This document shows, piece by piece, positions 44,430 to 56,050 of a DNA stretch of 64,000 nt. Made by a program: the position numbers and the translations under genes. The notes below the pieces were generated by a model that was given only the letters and a program-made list of their open reading frames with translations, ran no database searches and was not told the origin of the DNA. Position 1 is the stretch's first letter. Each line of letters opens with the position of its first letter. Source of the DNA: Gari tellinella (lineage: Eukaryota > Mollusca > Bivalvia > Cardiida > Psammobiidae). The stretch spans positions 26,380,479 through 26,444,478 of the forward strand of contig OV277861.1 of assembly GCA_922989275.2 (NCBI GenBank), read 5' to 3'.

Positions 44430-44780
44430 TATATGAAAACAGTCTATGATGGTTTTGTATTGAAGAGCTATTTAAGATGAATGAAAAAATAGAAAATGTG
44501 TACATTTTGGTGAACAACTTTTGGCTCTACGGCCATGTAAAATTTACCCACCCACTTTATCTTATTTTGTCCTTTTCAAACAGCCCACTTCAACAAAAAC
44601 CATTTCAAATGAAAACAAACATGATAATTTGGTGTTGTGTTATTTATTTTATATCTATGGTAGTATTTCTTCATACAAAAACTATTTTAAGACAAAACAG
44701 GCACCAAATGTGTATTTATAAAGCTCTAAATATCATCGATATGGTACTTTTTTGTAAATTTTGTAAAGGGAGATAACAAA
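44430..44780 (+). repeat. Long inverted repeat, left arm
   Basis: Matches, in reverse complement, 45585-45920: shared 'ttgaagagctatttaagatg', 'aaacaaacatgataatttgg', 'aaaacaggcaccaa'. Identity is moderate, with indels. The 99-codon frame 44477-44776 lies entirely in the arm and has no motif. Confidence 0.65.
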
Positions 44781-45584
44781 AGAAATCATTAATCATGACA
44801 TTATCATCAATATCATCTATCAATTAGCATCTGTCAGTAATCGTCAATCATCAAATATTGATCGATCCTGTAGGACTTGTCTGGTCAAGATCCACCTCGT
44901 TTGCATACAGACATTTATACATTGAAATATTCAACGTGTATCATTGAATGTGAATCTGAAGTAAGCATATTACTAAAGATATACTAGACGGAGATTAATA
45001 TGTTAGATTGTATATAATATAATTATTACATGATTTGATCCCTTGTCTGCGGCAAATGTCGTCTGCTGAAACTTCACAGTATTCCATTGTAAAACTTTAA
45101 AGTGGTTATGAACAAAACAAACTTCATATAATTATTCGGCCAAGTACCAAACTACATGCAACATGGTTCCAGATCCGATACCGACTGTTCCGGCATCTAA
45201 TCAGGATCCAAGCCGCCTAATAGAGTTTTACTTTGTCTCGAAAAGCATGCGAAGGGGTTAGTCGTATTTTGTCGATTGTTATGTAGGAAATATTGATTCT
45301 TTGTTGATAAACAATATATACCGGTGACAATACATAGGATCAATACAATACATTGAGTCAGTACATTTATTTACAGGGCGTATTAGTGATATTCCATGTA
45401 TTGATCTGATTTACATGAGCTTGATAAAGCAGCAAATTTTCAACACTGATCTTTCAATTTCTTTTCATATTTTAAACTGCCTTAGCATGGGATTTCATCT
45501 GGTAGAGTATAAGAAAAATTTAATACTAGAACTATTTCATTTTCGAACTTTTTTACTTTTTGTTCATAAAATAAAAAATCTATT

Positions 45585-45920
45585 AAAATCATGCCCTATA
45601 AAAAGCATACCTTTTGATATTCAAGGATCCATATTGTTCAAACCTGGTGCCTGCTTTGTCTAAATTTGGTTTCTATATGTGAAAATACTTCCATAGACAT
45701 GAAATAAATAATGAAAACCCAAATTACCATGTTTGTTTTGTTTTGAAATAGATTTTACTGAAGCTTGTACTCTGAATGGGTAAAATTTGAAGAAAAAAAA
45801 AGTCCAAATTTGACATACCTTTTTCAAATCGCTGTAGCTAAAAAAGGGACACCAACATAATTTCCTTTCATTTTTTCGTTCATCATAAACAGCTCTTCAA
45901 AAAAAATCAATGCTAGAAAA
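45585..45920 (-). repeat. Long inverted repeat, right arm
   Basis: Partner of 44430-44780 across a spacer of about 0.8 kb that has no recognised coding sequence. Confidence 0.65.
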
Positions 45921-46069
45921 AAAAGTTTAAGGTGGTTCGACAGCGGGCGGTCCGCATCTCGAGTTCCGGAAATGCTGATGACTTCACCTGATCTTTGCGG
46001 CACGTGCTTATAGTTGTAGTAGAAAATTTACATAAAGAAAAGTTTGATGTGCTTCAGTGTATTCTCTCT

Positions 46070-46175
46070 CGTTGGATAAAATGATATGTTGCTCGCCAAG
46101 GCTCGCAACATATGATTTTATCCAACTCGTTCAATAAATTCACGACTGAACACACACTCATTCAATATCCTCTAT
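46070..46175. repeat. Foldback hairpin, partial copy
   Basis: Core tcgttggataaaatgatatg, ttgctcgccaaggctcgcaa, then the inverse. It continues to 'caatatcctcta', the end also found at 49285. The left outer arm is lost. Confidence 0.65.
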
Positions 46176-46227
46176 GTATCGTATTTGTTCCTGTTTGTAG
46201 ACTGAATTCAAGGGAATCACGTTACAT

Positions 46228-46460
46228 TACAGTGCAGAAGATGTTATTCCTCCCCGTTTTAAAAATGCAAACAAATCGCAACACAAACATGAAAAATATT
46301 CAAACTTTTTGAAATGTCTCACAATTTCTTTTCAATCTGAGGGACAACGGTTTGGAGCCAGATCAGATGCCGGGTTATCCGATGTTTGATATTGCCCCAA
46401 ACCGTTTGCAATGGAAATAATAACTTTATCATTAACGCAATAACGTCTTCTCCACTGCAG
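46228..46460. mobile_element. F1 MITE, diverged
   Basis: TACAGTGCAGAAGATG to 'gtcttctccactgca'. Core 46350-46410 partly unpaired. Confidence 0.65.
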
Positions 46461-46475
46461 TACTAATATGCAAGT

Positions 46476-46726
46476 TACAGTGGAGAATCTGTTATTCTTT
46501 CCCAATAAACGCGTTTACGCTAAAACTATTATTTCCCATACAAACAGTTTGGAGCTAGATCAGACGCCGGGTAACCCGGCGTCTGATCAGGCCCCAAACT
46601 GTTTGCCATTAAAGATAAACAAGAATTATCAGAATTGTCCAAACGTTGACCTTTTCTACGTTTTAGTGCTTTGCGTTTGCGTACGTTTGCGTTTAAAAGG
46701 GAAAGAATAACAGATTCTCCACTGTA
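46476..46726. mobile_element. F1 MITE, 251 bp
   Basis: Intact ends. Core 46541-46600 (tttggagctagatcagacgc). Confidence 0.88.
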
Positions 46727-46753
46727 AGCAGGTGAATCATTGCAAAAAGGTTG

Positions 46754-47006
46754 TTGACTCTTTCACTGTCATACTATCGTTTTATCGTCTGTTTTAACCC
46801 TCTTACCGCCGAAATATCGTCTGCATTGGTAGCACTTGTCGTCCGCAATACCTTTAAAGTCATATTTAGAACTGTTTTGACAGAAAAAATGTCGATACGA
46901 GTGTCAAACAGTTTGGACCCTGATTGTATGCCGCGTTACGCGGCTTCCGATCAGAATCCAACCAGTTTGCACATTCGCATGGCACCATTGGCAGCAAAAG
47001 AGTTAA
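46754..47006. mobile_element. F2b MITE
   Basis: 'ttgactctttcactgtc' to 'ggcagcaaaagagttaa'. Core 46906-46970 with several mismatches. Confidence 0.65.
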
Positions 47007-47030
47007 TAGTCCATTAAACGCTAAATAATA

Positions 47031-47479
47031 TACACTAGAACCCCTCCGTTACGACAACTAAATTGTATTAGTAATTACAGTGGAGAATCTGTTATTCTTT
47101 CCCGTTTAAACGCAAACGTACGCAAACGCAAAGCGCTAAAACGTAGAAAAGAACAACTTTTGGACAATTCTGATATTTCATGTTTATCTTGGTGGCAAAC
47201 AGTTTGGAGCCTGATCAGACGCCGGGTTACCCGGCGTCTGATCTGGCTCCAAACTGTTTGCACTGCAAATAATAGTTTTAGCGTAAACGCGTTTATTGGG
47301 AATGAATAACACATTCTCCACTGTAGGTATTTAGGACAGGAAACTGCTTAAAGCAAGGTGCCAGTAAAACAGAAAGCTCCGAAAAAAGCTTTTTGTTTTA
47401 CTGTCACCTTGCTTTAAGTACTCACCTGTTAATTATACAATACATTTTCTAGTGATTATAACAGTGAGGTTTTACTGCA
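47031..47479. mobile_element. F3 MITE interrupted by F1
   Basis: Starts TACACTAGAACCCCTCC and ends 'gtgaggttttactgca'. The hairpin caaggtgccagtaaaacaga lies to the right of the nested F1 copy. Confidence 0.8.
47076..47325. mobile_element. F1 MITE, 250 bp, nested in F3
   Basis: Sits at a TA inside the left arm of F3. Removing it with one TA gives agtaattaggtatttaggac, continuous F3 sequence. Core 47194-47258. Confidence 0.88.
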
Positions 47480-48800
47480 GTCATCTGCAAAAAACTGTCG
47501 TCTGCTATTGTCCTAAAAATAGAACTTTTGACAGAAAACAGTGCAGAAAAGTGTCCGACAGACCCTTCAAGGACCGTCTAATCTGTTTCTACAGTGTTTT
47601 ATTAATAACCATAGTTTCATAGTTTATTACTGTATAATCAGGCCACCGGCCCATAAACATTTACATTCATACAGTATCAAAGAAATTTCAGTTTCTCGTC
47701 ATTCCATAGAAATTGAACAATAAGTATAATATGTCACATGGTCATCACAGTGTATAAAAAATGAAAATTCATATTCAATTTAACAAATTTCGTATAAATA
47801 TTTATGATTATATAAGAAGTTATCTGTATAAGACTACCAACATCATATTCGTTCAGGAGTAAATTTGGAAAATTAACATATGTATAAATATGTATATGAT
47901 ACATGTGTGCAGCGAATAGTAACTTGAATGCAGTGAGTAAAACATATATATGTACATAATGTATGATATAGTCAAAAAGGTATTGATATTACATATTTTC
48001 TTCTGAAGTGTAACCAATCAGAAATTATGTCCTTCTTTTAAATGTATAGTATATGAACATTGCTAAATTCTTAATATCATTATCATTTTCAGAAGACATA
48101 ATACATGTATATATAAGTTGTTTGAACAATGACGTCGTGCTAAATGTTTTGCAATGTATATTGAAGGTAGATCTTTGTACAAGGAACAAAACATGATAAA
48201 ATGCAACGCATACTATATTTTCATAATCATTATATTCTATAACAAATTGAAGGTTTAATAATCAACCCCGATCGTAAAGGGATATAGCAAACCCTGTTAT
48301 CATCCCTCCATATACAATGACGCTTCACCCTCACCCTCCATTGTCGTCAACAGTCCACACCGAATAATCTACCTAGCATGGTTTGGACGCTCACAGCAGA
48401 CGCTTGGATGGATGGATGGATGAATGGGTAAGGTTCTACGGCACTGCGACACACACTTAGGTAAGTACGACAGGAAACTGCTTAAAGCAAGGATACAGTA
48501 AAACAGAAAGCTCCGAAAGGAGCTTTCTGATTTACTGTAACCTGGCTTTAAGCTGTCACTTGTCTTTTATAACACTCAATTTGTATTCCTTTTAGTGTTC
48601 GTATTAAAAATCTTTTACTTTAGTTGTCTGCAACAACTGTCGTCCGCTACTGTCCTAAGATAGACCTTTCGACAGAAGACAGTGCAGAAAAGTGTCCCAC
48701 AGACCCTTCAAGAGCCGTCTGGGCTGTTTCTTCAAAAAAATGTATTAATAATTTAATAATCATTATAGTGTTTAACCAATGGGAGATTTAGGTATTGCAA
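47337..48800 (+). repeat. Duplicated ~300-bp segment with an F3 hairpin
   Basis: 47337-47610 and 48468-48770 share the F3 hairpin plus downstream 'cagtgcagaaaagtgtcc' and 'cagacccttcaag'. The sequence between is AT-rich with a GGAT-type short repeat at 48408-48430. No gene seen. Confidence 0.55.
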
Positions 48801-49284
48801 TCCCTGCTACCAGTTATCATCCCTCCATATACGAACCCTAATCCCGAATTGCACCTGGATGGTAACCCCATTCCTGTCGTGGATCAGGCGAAATTTCTCG
48901 GTGTCATCTTTGACAGAAATTTACCTTTATTCCTCATATTTATTTAAAGGCAAAATGCCTAAAACATTAAAATTGCTTCGCGTTCTTGCACATACAGTAA
49001 TGCTCAGATTGTACAGAAGTTTAGTGAGATCTAAACTTGATTATGGGTGTATTGTGTACGGCTCTGCAAGAAAATAATACTTGCACTTGTTTGATCCAAT
49101 ACATCATCAGGGTTTACGTTTGGCATTGGGTGCCTTTAGGACATACCCTGCTAAAAGTTTATATGGTGAGGCCAATGAGCCTTCTCTGTACTCTCGTCAT
49201 CTAAACTATCCATGAAATATATTTCAAAGTTGGCTTCAAGCCGTTCAAATCCAACATACAATAATGTTTGTAAACCTAAATATA
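48800..49284 (+). pseudogene. LINE ORF2 fragment (palm/thumb region), Jockey/I-like
   Basis: In shifting frames: LDGNPIPVVDQAKFLGVIFD, MLRLYRSLVRSKLDYGCIVY, LFDPIHHQGLRLALGAFRTY and KLASSRSNPTYNNVCKPKYI. These are conserved phrases downstream of the RT catalytic core in this LINE group. The fragment stops exactly where the hairpin at 49285 begins. It could be the front part of the element whose RNase H lies at 52140-53385. Confidence 0.7.
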
Positions 49285-49437
49285 TAGAGGATATTGAATG
49301 AGGTGTTTTTTCAGTAATGAATTTATTGAACGAGTTGGATAAAAATGATATTTTGCGAGCCTTGGCGAGCAACATATCATTTTTATCCAACGAGTTCAAT
49401 AAATTTATTACTGAAAAAACACGAATTTAATATCCTA
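49285..49437. repeat. Foldback hairpin upstream of the Crypton gene
   Basis: A 153-bp near-palindrome: arms tagaggatattgaatgag, gtgttttttcagtaatgaat, tattgaacgagttggataaa and inverses. Shares its core with 46070-46175. Confidence 0.7.
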
Positions 49438-49660
49438 TTTATCACATAAACACCAAATGACACGAAAATCTGAAAGGTCTTACTTTCACTTTTGCCCTCG
49501 GCTCTTAGGTAAACGATTCGTCATAGGTGTTATTCGGTTTTATAACGTAACGCGGGACTCTGCGGGTGAATAAGACTATATTTTAATTTTGGTAACACAC
49601 ACAAGTTTATTACATGCGAACGGGCGAATGATATTCCTACGCGCTGTCATAACAATCAAA

Positions 49661-51161
49661 ATGGCCGACATTGACCTAGCTGTCAACGATCAAGTGACAA
49701 TTGATGGAAAAGGATAAGGGACTATCAAATCAACTATATATAGAGGTTTTGGAACATGCTATACTGTACAATTATCTGGCAGTGACTTTGAAGTAGAACG
49801 TTCTCGTGAAAGACTTGCACGAGTCGAAAACATCATTCCCGAATGCAACGCTCATCAACAGACGCAAGTTTCAACGACAGATCAGACAAGCCGCTTATGG
49901 GTCGTTTCCGAGGAGCAGGTAGATGAATTCAACTGCCAACAAACTAATAGAAACACTTTAATTAAAACTGCAAACAATCTGAAGATATTACGAGCTTTCT
50001 TCGATCTGCCTGAAATCAAAGAGCCCCGTGAGATCCATCAAATCCCTGTGCCTGAACTGTCATCTGTTCTCTGTAGGTTTCTCGTAAGTGTTAAAAAGAA
50101 GAATGGTAACGATTACGAGCCATCTTGTCTTAGAGGCATGATATCTAGTTTTGATCGCCAACTCCGTCGCAAAAGTTATGAACAATATATTGCAAATGGC
50201 CAAGGATTTGCAAAAGTCAGAGAAACTTTATCTAAAAAACAGCGTCAGCTAAAGAGTGCAGGTAAGGGGAATCTTCCGCAAAAAAGCGAAGCCCTCAGTG
50301 ATGATGACATTGACAAACTTTGGATCACGGGCCAGTTAGGATCAGCAACCCCAGACAGCATTTTACAAACTTTATGGTTATATAATACGGTCCATTTTGG
50401 TTTGAGAAGTTGCCAGGAGCATCGCGATATGTGTATGGGCGACATCGACTAAAAAAAAGACGACAGTGATCACGAGTATCTACAATTCACAGAGAGGCAG
50501 ACTAAGACCAGGTCAGGCGAAAACCAAAGGGATGTAAGAGTTGTCCCCCCTAAACTTTGGTCAAATCAAACAAATCCTGACCGATGTCCGGTTAAAATCT
50601 ACAAGATTTATGCAGACAAAAGACCTACCAGTTACTGTGATCCCAGCCATCCATTTTATATTGCCACCAGAACTGTACCGTTCATTTCACCACAAGATCT
50701 TTGGTTTAAAAGAAATCCAGTTGGAATAAACAAATTAGCCACCACGCTGAAACGTATGGTCCACAAAGCAGGTCTGAATCCAAAAAAGAGACTATCCAAT
50801 CACTCTGCGCGCAAGTACATGATCCAAAAGCTGAATGACAATAATATCCCAGCAAACCAAATTATGCAAGTGTCCGGTCACAAAAACATCGCGTCCATCA
50901 ACAATTATAGTCATCTGAATCCGGTTCAACACAAACAGATTTCCAGCATATTATACTCAAGCAAGTATCCCTGCACAATCATATGCCACAGTCAGCACTG
51001 AATCCAGGTCATCAACAACCCTGCATGTCACTGGAGGGTTCAGCAACATTTTTGGCGCCCCGATTCACGGAGGAAATTTTCACATTCATGTTTGTAATAA
51101 CACAGATGAAGGGCCCAATAATCCAAAGCGAAGACGCGTTTTAAGTGACAGTGATGAGTAG
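49661..51161 (+). pseudogene. Crypton-type tyrosine recombinase, decayed
   Basis: One reading frame of about 500 codons from the ATG at 49661 (MADIDLAVNDQVTIDGKG). It is interrupted by TAA codons after codon 18 and at 50450, and by a one-base shift near 50970. The catalytic set of tyrosine recombinases is visible: Arg in FGLRSCQEHRD, HxxR in NHSARKYM, His in VSGHKNIAS and Tyr in INNYSHLN. Preceding phrases LWLYNTVHFG, EYLQFTERQTKTRSG and RCPVKIYKIYADKRP fit the Crypton/DUF3504 group. After the shift the tail reads VTGGFSNIFGAPIHGGNFHI and ends KRRRVLSDSDE at 51161, a basic, acidic-flanked end. Such enzymes cut and join DNA through the tyrosine to move a circular element. With two stops and a shift this copy is probably dead. 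Suppression of the stops cannot be judged here. Confidence 0.8.
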
Positions 51162-51557
51162 AGAAACTGTTGGCGCACTTTACACAACCTCATGTGTTAG
51201 ATCTAATACAGTGACGTCACGACTTTTTAAGTCTATTTCCTAATATGGAAACGCTTGGTGACGTTGTGTTGTGACGTGTTTAGTTAGTTAAACTGTTAAT
51301 TCAAGAATTATTTCTATAGGGAATTATTAATCAAATTTCAAAGTTTATTTAATAATCAGATAGATTCTGGATCTAAATTGAATAAAGGCTTATGTAGTGT
51401 CAATAAAATATTGAGAAGTTTGGAACTACTTTTTCCCGGGCACTGATAAAACCTCATTACTCCTTCCATTGATAGTTTCTATATAAGGAAGGACTTACTA
51501 CAACTTAAGGTACTCCTGAGAAATTAGCTATACATTTGAGTGTGTATTCGCTTTGTT
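51162..51557. other. 3' flank of the Crypton gene
   Basis: AT-rich, with 'caataaaatattg' near 51400 as a possible polyadenylation signal. No gene. Confidence 0.35.
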
Positions 51558-51717
51558 ATAAATAGGATCTTACATTCGTGTTCATATTTATTTGATTTAT
51601 TAAATTCGTCTTTTTTAAACGATAAAAAACTCGCTGAAGCTTGTTTTTTATCGTTTAAAAAAAACTCATTTAATAAATCAAATAAATATGAACACTCATT
51701 TAAGATCCTCTATTTAT
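51558..51717. repeat. Foldback hairpin downstream of the Crypton gene
   Basis: Arms ataaataggatcttacattc, gtgttcatatttatttgatt and inverses, loop region ctcgctgaagctt. The terminal AATAGGAT/ATCCTCTATT resembles the ends of the hairpin at 49285. Confidence 0.7.
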
Positions 51718-52139
51718 TCATCCGTAGATAAAAAACACCAATCATATTAACGTAACGAAAATCAACACCATTACGTTGTGAAAAGACTTCTTCAAATTCT
51801 AAATTAATATTTAAATTAATGTTGTTCTAATTGACTAAAAATGATCATTTGACATGAAGAATCTAGTTTCGTTTTCAAAATAACGTCAAGACGTAACATG
51901 ACGTCATTATCATTGTAACGTCTAAATTTGAAAAACAGTTTGAGTCACTGTTAATACTAAAGTCTACGTGGTATTAAGTTTAGCCTGATTTGCAGCCGGG
52001 GTTTGCGAGACTGCTAGGGATAATGTTTCTAAGACACTTCGAAATGTTTCAATACCTAGTGGTGATCTATGTTTGTCTAGATTCTCTTAACTGATTTACA
52101 GTCGGCGTAGTAGTACATTATTTTGGTGATTCGAAAATT
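51718..52139. other. Unassigned stretch
   Basis: AT-rich with several 'gacgtaacatgacgtcat'-like ACGT-containing phrases (51885-51930). Nothing else recognised. Confidence 0.35.
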
Positions 52140-53385
52140 AGTATAAAATATATGCCCAATGGGCCATACGATTTTTACGGCCCTCTATATTTTGCACGTT
52201 TATGTGATAAAAACGTATATTTAAATCTAAAGAAAAGGTTATTCCATCCTTTGGAATACAGTACGTATGAAATCTTTTTTGAAAGTAGTGACATGGATTT
52301 GTCTTTGGTCGAAGAGACCAAGTCGAATCTATTCCATCTTGAACCATTAAACCACCCAAAGGTATTTTTTATCTAAGTTGCCATAAAAAGACTGAAACAA
52401 GCTCCTTTGATTACAAATCTTTTCTAAATGAAATCCTTTCAAGATTTGAAGATTATAAACAAGTTTTTACCGATGGATCAAAAGATGATGAGAAGGTTAC
52501 AGCTGCCTTTGTGGCTGACAATGCAGTTACAGCGCGCCCTCTCTACAACGACATCCAATGGGAGACAAAGATTATGTGCGTTGTTCGGAGGGAGTCGTTA
52601 AAGAGAGGGAAATTGGCTAATATTTGCAAACAGCTTGAATCCAGATCAGACGCCGCGTAACGCGGCGTCTGATCTGGATTCAAGCTGTTTGTCACTCGTC
52701 ATTAAGCTTTTTCTTTCAAAATGTCACTAATGCAACTTTTAGAAAAACAGCAGACAACAATTTTAAGCAGACGTTACTGCAGCAGTAAAATGGTAAGAGA
52801 TAATTGTTTTGTTTGGGGAAGAGCGACAAGGGTCGTTGTAAGGAGGGAATCGTTGTTGGGAGGGCCGTTGTACGGAGGGAGCACTGTACAAAGTCTCGGC
52901 TACCTCACAATGCCTCCATATTTTCAGCGGAGATCAAGGCTATTGACTTAGCTCTTGATTATATTGCTGAATATTCACATAGTAAACGTATAAAATCTTT
53001 TCTACAGTCATTGAATAAATGTTCTACCAAAAATTCTCTCATTAAGAATATTGTTTTAAAATATCATTAACTGTCAAATTCTAAAGATGTCAACTTTTGT
53101 TGAATACCTGGTCATTGTGGAATTCAGGGCAGCAAAGTCTGCCCTGGCATTGCCTGAATCTGAAATGAAAATTCCTTTCTCTGATTTCAAAATTACTAGT
53201 TTTATATATTTTTTAAAATGGGAGTCTTGGAATGAGGAAACTCACAACAAACTCCATGCTATTCAACCTGTATTAAGTGAATCATTTAACTCATGCCGGC
53301 CGGTTCGCCGGGATGAGGTAGTATTAGCAAGACTCAGAATTGGTCACTCTTTTATATCACATCTTTTATTTAAATCTGATAAATA
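52140..53385 (+). pseudogene. LINE ORF2 C-terminus with RNase H, interrupted by an F4 MITE
   Basis: After a frame change near 52374 the sequence reads FLNEILSRFEDYKQVFTDGS (first RNase H aspartate) and KVTAAFVADNAVT. After the F4 element it resumes with SRLPHNASIFSAEIKAIDLA (catalytic Glu). Further on, KSALALPESEMKIPFSDFK and RRDEVVLARLRIGHSFISH belong to the tail of Jockey/I-group LINEs. RNase H in this group removes the RNA template. This copy has frame breaks besides the MITE and lacks its final zinc knuckle. Confidence 0.75.
52528..52888. mobile_element. F4 MITE nested in the RNase H region
   Basis: 'cagcgcgccctctctacaac' to 'gtacggagggagcactg' between TA dinucleotides. Perfect core 52628-52690. 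Removal with one TA rejoins the RNase H codons in frame (gcagttacaaagtctcgg). Confidence 0.88.
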
Positions 53386-53427
53386 AATGAATACTTTTTA
53401 GAAAGTAGCGATATCCTGGCTGCACAT

Positions 53428-55272
53428 ATGTGCGATATATTTAATATTATTCTTGATTCGGGTGTTTTCCCTGACAGTTGGTCTGAGGGAATAATTGTTC
53501 CCTTTTTTAAAAAAGGAAATACAGATGATGTTAATAATTATAGAGGAATAACCTTAGTGAGTTGTTTGTCAAAAATATTTACGTCAATTTTGAATAAAAG
53601 GATAGTAACTTTCTGTGAGCAGAATACAGTTTTATCCGATGCTCAATTTGGATTTAGAGAAGGGCGGTCTACCGTTGATGCTTTGTTCACGCTGCAGTGT
53701 ATTGTGCAGAAGTATTTGAATAACAATGATAGACTGTACTGTGTATTTATTGACATGAAAAAAGCGTTCGACAGTGTTGATAGAAATTCACTTTGGTTGA
53801 AATTGTATAGGACAGGTATTCAAGGTAAAATGTTAAGGATAATAAGGGATATGTATACAAAGATTAAATCATGCGTTAGACATTGTGGTTCTTTTTCAGA
53901 CTTCTTCGAATATTCAGTAGGGTTAAGACAAGGGGAGATAATTTCGCCGATAATGTATTCTCTTTTTATTGAAGACCTTGAGTTATATTTACAAAGTGGG
54001 GTAAATTCGGGATTAGATATTGATGATTTAGTTGTTATTCTTTTACTCTTCGCGGATGACATGGTTTTACTTGGAAAGACGCCAACAGATTTACAAAATA
54101 GTTTAAATTCATTGCACTCTTATTGTACTCAGTGGGGTTTGGAAGTAAACACATCTAAGACTAAGTGTATGGTATTCCGGAAAAGGGGTGGGCTAAAAGT
54201 TAACGAAACTTGGACATACAATGGGCAGCAAGTAGAAGCTGTAAATGATTTCAATTATCTTGGAGTAGTTTTTAATTATACAGGCAACTTCATTTTAAAT
54301 CAAGAACATTTAGTTGGTAAAGGGCTAAAAGCTTTGGGTGTAATAATAAATAACTGTCGTAAGTTAAGAATAAACCCGAAACTTGCATGTCAGTTGTTTG
54401 ATGCTTTTGTCGGGTCTACTATAAGTTATTCTTGCGAGATATGGGGCTTTACTAAATCTAAAGAGGTAGAAAGAGTGCATCTGAAATTCTTAAAATCAAT
54501 TCTTGGGGTGAGAACTAGTACCAGTAATGTTGGGGTTTATGGTGAATTAGGTAGATATCCTTTGTATATTCAACGATATGTTAGGATTGTCAAGTACTGG
54601 TGCAAATTTGTGAATACAGAAAACATTGTTTTATCTACTGTTTATAATTGTGCTAGAGAAGATTGTAATAAAGGTTATATAAATTGGGCATCAAAGGTAA
54701 AAAACTTATTATATGAATTTGGATTTGGGTACATTTGGGAGACGCAGGGTATGGCCAACTTAAAGAAATTTCATTGTGTTTTTAAACAAAGATTGATAGA
54801 TTGTTATATGCAAAACTGGATAACTGATGTTAATAATAATAAAGTTATGGATTTATATGCGTTATTCAAAATTAATTTTGAATACGAAAGTTATTTGGAA
54901 AGATTACCTGGTAACTTAAGGTGTTTTATATCTAGGTTGAGATTGTCATCTCATTCGTTAAGGATTCAAACCGGACGTTACGGTCCGAATAGGCTTGACA
55001 GAAATCAAAGGTTATGATTGATATGTAATTCGGTCGATATCGAAGATGAGTATCATTTCATTTTAATTTGCTCCAAATATAAAGAACTGAGAAATAAATA
55101 TATTAAGAGACACTTTTTTATCCGACCAAGTATGTTTAAATTTATACAATTAATTCAAACCAGTAATAAAACATTGCTTTTCAACGTAGCAAAGTATATA
55201 CAGGAAGCTTTCAGCTTACGAAATACAGTTATAAATGAGGTACAGGATGTAGCTTTGCTTAACTTGAATTAA
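53428..55272 (+). pseudogene. LINE reverse transcriptase, one nonsense codon
   Basis: A single frame of 614 codons broken only by TGA at 55015-55017. Order: SEGIIVPFFKKGNTDDVNNY and RGITLVSCLSKIFTSILNKR, QFGFREGRSTVDALFTLQCI, then CVFIDMKKAFDSVD (motif A). SVGLRQGEIISPIMYSLFIE (motif B), LLFADDMVLLGKT (motif C, intact) and FNYLGVVFNYTG follow. The C-terminus has SHSLRIQTGRYGPNRLDRNQ and, after the stop, ICNSVDIEDEYHFILICSKY, a cysteine-histidine cluster. The TGA replaces what the context suggests was a cysteine codon (TGY) in that cluster. One point change in so long a frame marks this as the youngest LINE here. The true start is lost upstream, so the ATG at 53428 is internal. Clade not assigned. 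Confidence 0.88.
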
Positions 55273-55379
55273 TACTTACCAATTAATAATGTTAACATTA
55301 ACAGGTCGTTATATATGCATTATGCTATTTTCATAGCGCATTTAACGAGTTCGACGTATAGAAGTTGTAAAATACAATA

Positions 55380-56050
55380 TTTGTTTGTATATCGATTGCG
55401 CAGTCCAGGATAAAAGTGGTGCAGAGAGCTCATGCAGAGGCTCTCTGTGTTGGTTTTCACCTGCATTGTACAACGTACTGTAAGAAGGATTAACTTACGT
55501 GTATTATATACTCTTAAATCTAAAAACAGAAACTGCCTAATTTAGGATAGAAATTGCACAGAAAGCTCTGCTAGGAGCTTACGGTGTTATTTCTGACCTA
55601 CATAGTGCGGTGAGAAGTAATAGAGTTGTATTTATCAAATTTCATTTCAAAATAATATTTTTCATACGTATACTGATATGAAGAATCTAAATGTATTATG
55701 TTGTGAATATTGTTACAATAGTAATTGTTAAAGTTCATACCAATTAATATACTTGCGCAATTCAGGATAAAAGTAATACAGAGAGCCCATGCAGAGGCAC
55801 CCTGTGTTGGTTTTCACCTGCATTGTACAACTTACAATAAGAAAGAAACTATGTGTTATATATATACTTATATATCTAAAGACAAAACGACCAATGCGGG
55901 ATAGAAAGTACGCAGAAAGCTCCGTCATGAGCTTTCTGTGTTGTTCCATACCTTCATTGTGCAGTGTATAGTGTTACAAAAGTAATAAATAAAGTTTATC
56001 ACCAATTAAAATACATGTATACTGATACGATTACTCTAAATGTATTCTTA
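55380..56050 (+). repeat. Duplicated stem-loop block in the LINE 3' UTR
   Basis: Two units (about 55395-55700 and 55750-56050) each hold two hairpins, such as cagagagctcatgcagaggctctctg-type and cagaaagctccgtcatgagc-type stems, with shared 'ttggttttcacctgcattgt'. Confidence 0.65.

Noticed and set aside
49661..50452. Recoding of the two in-frame TAA codons in the Crypton gene
   Set aside because: There is no recoding signal to point to, and the separate one-base shift near 50970 makes ordinary decay the simpler explanation.
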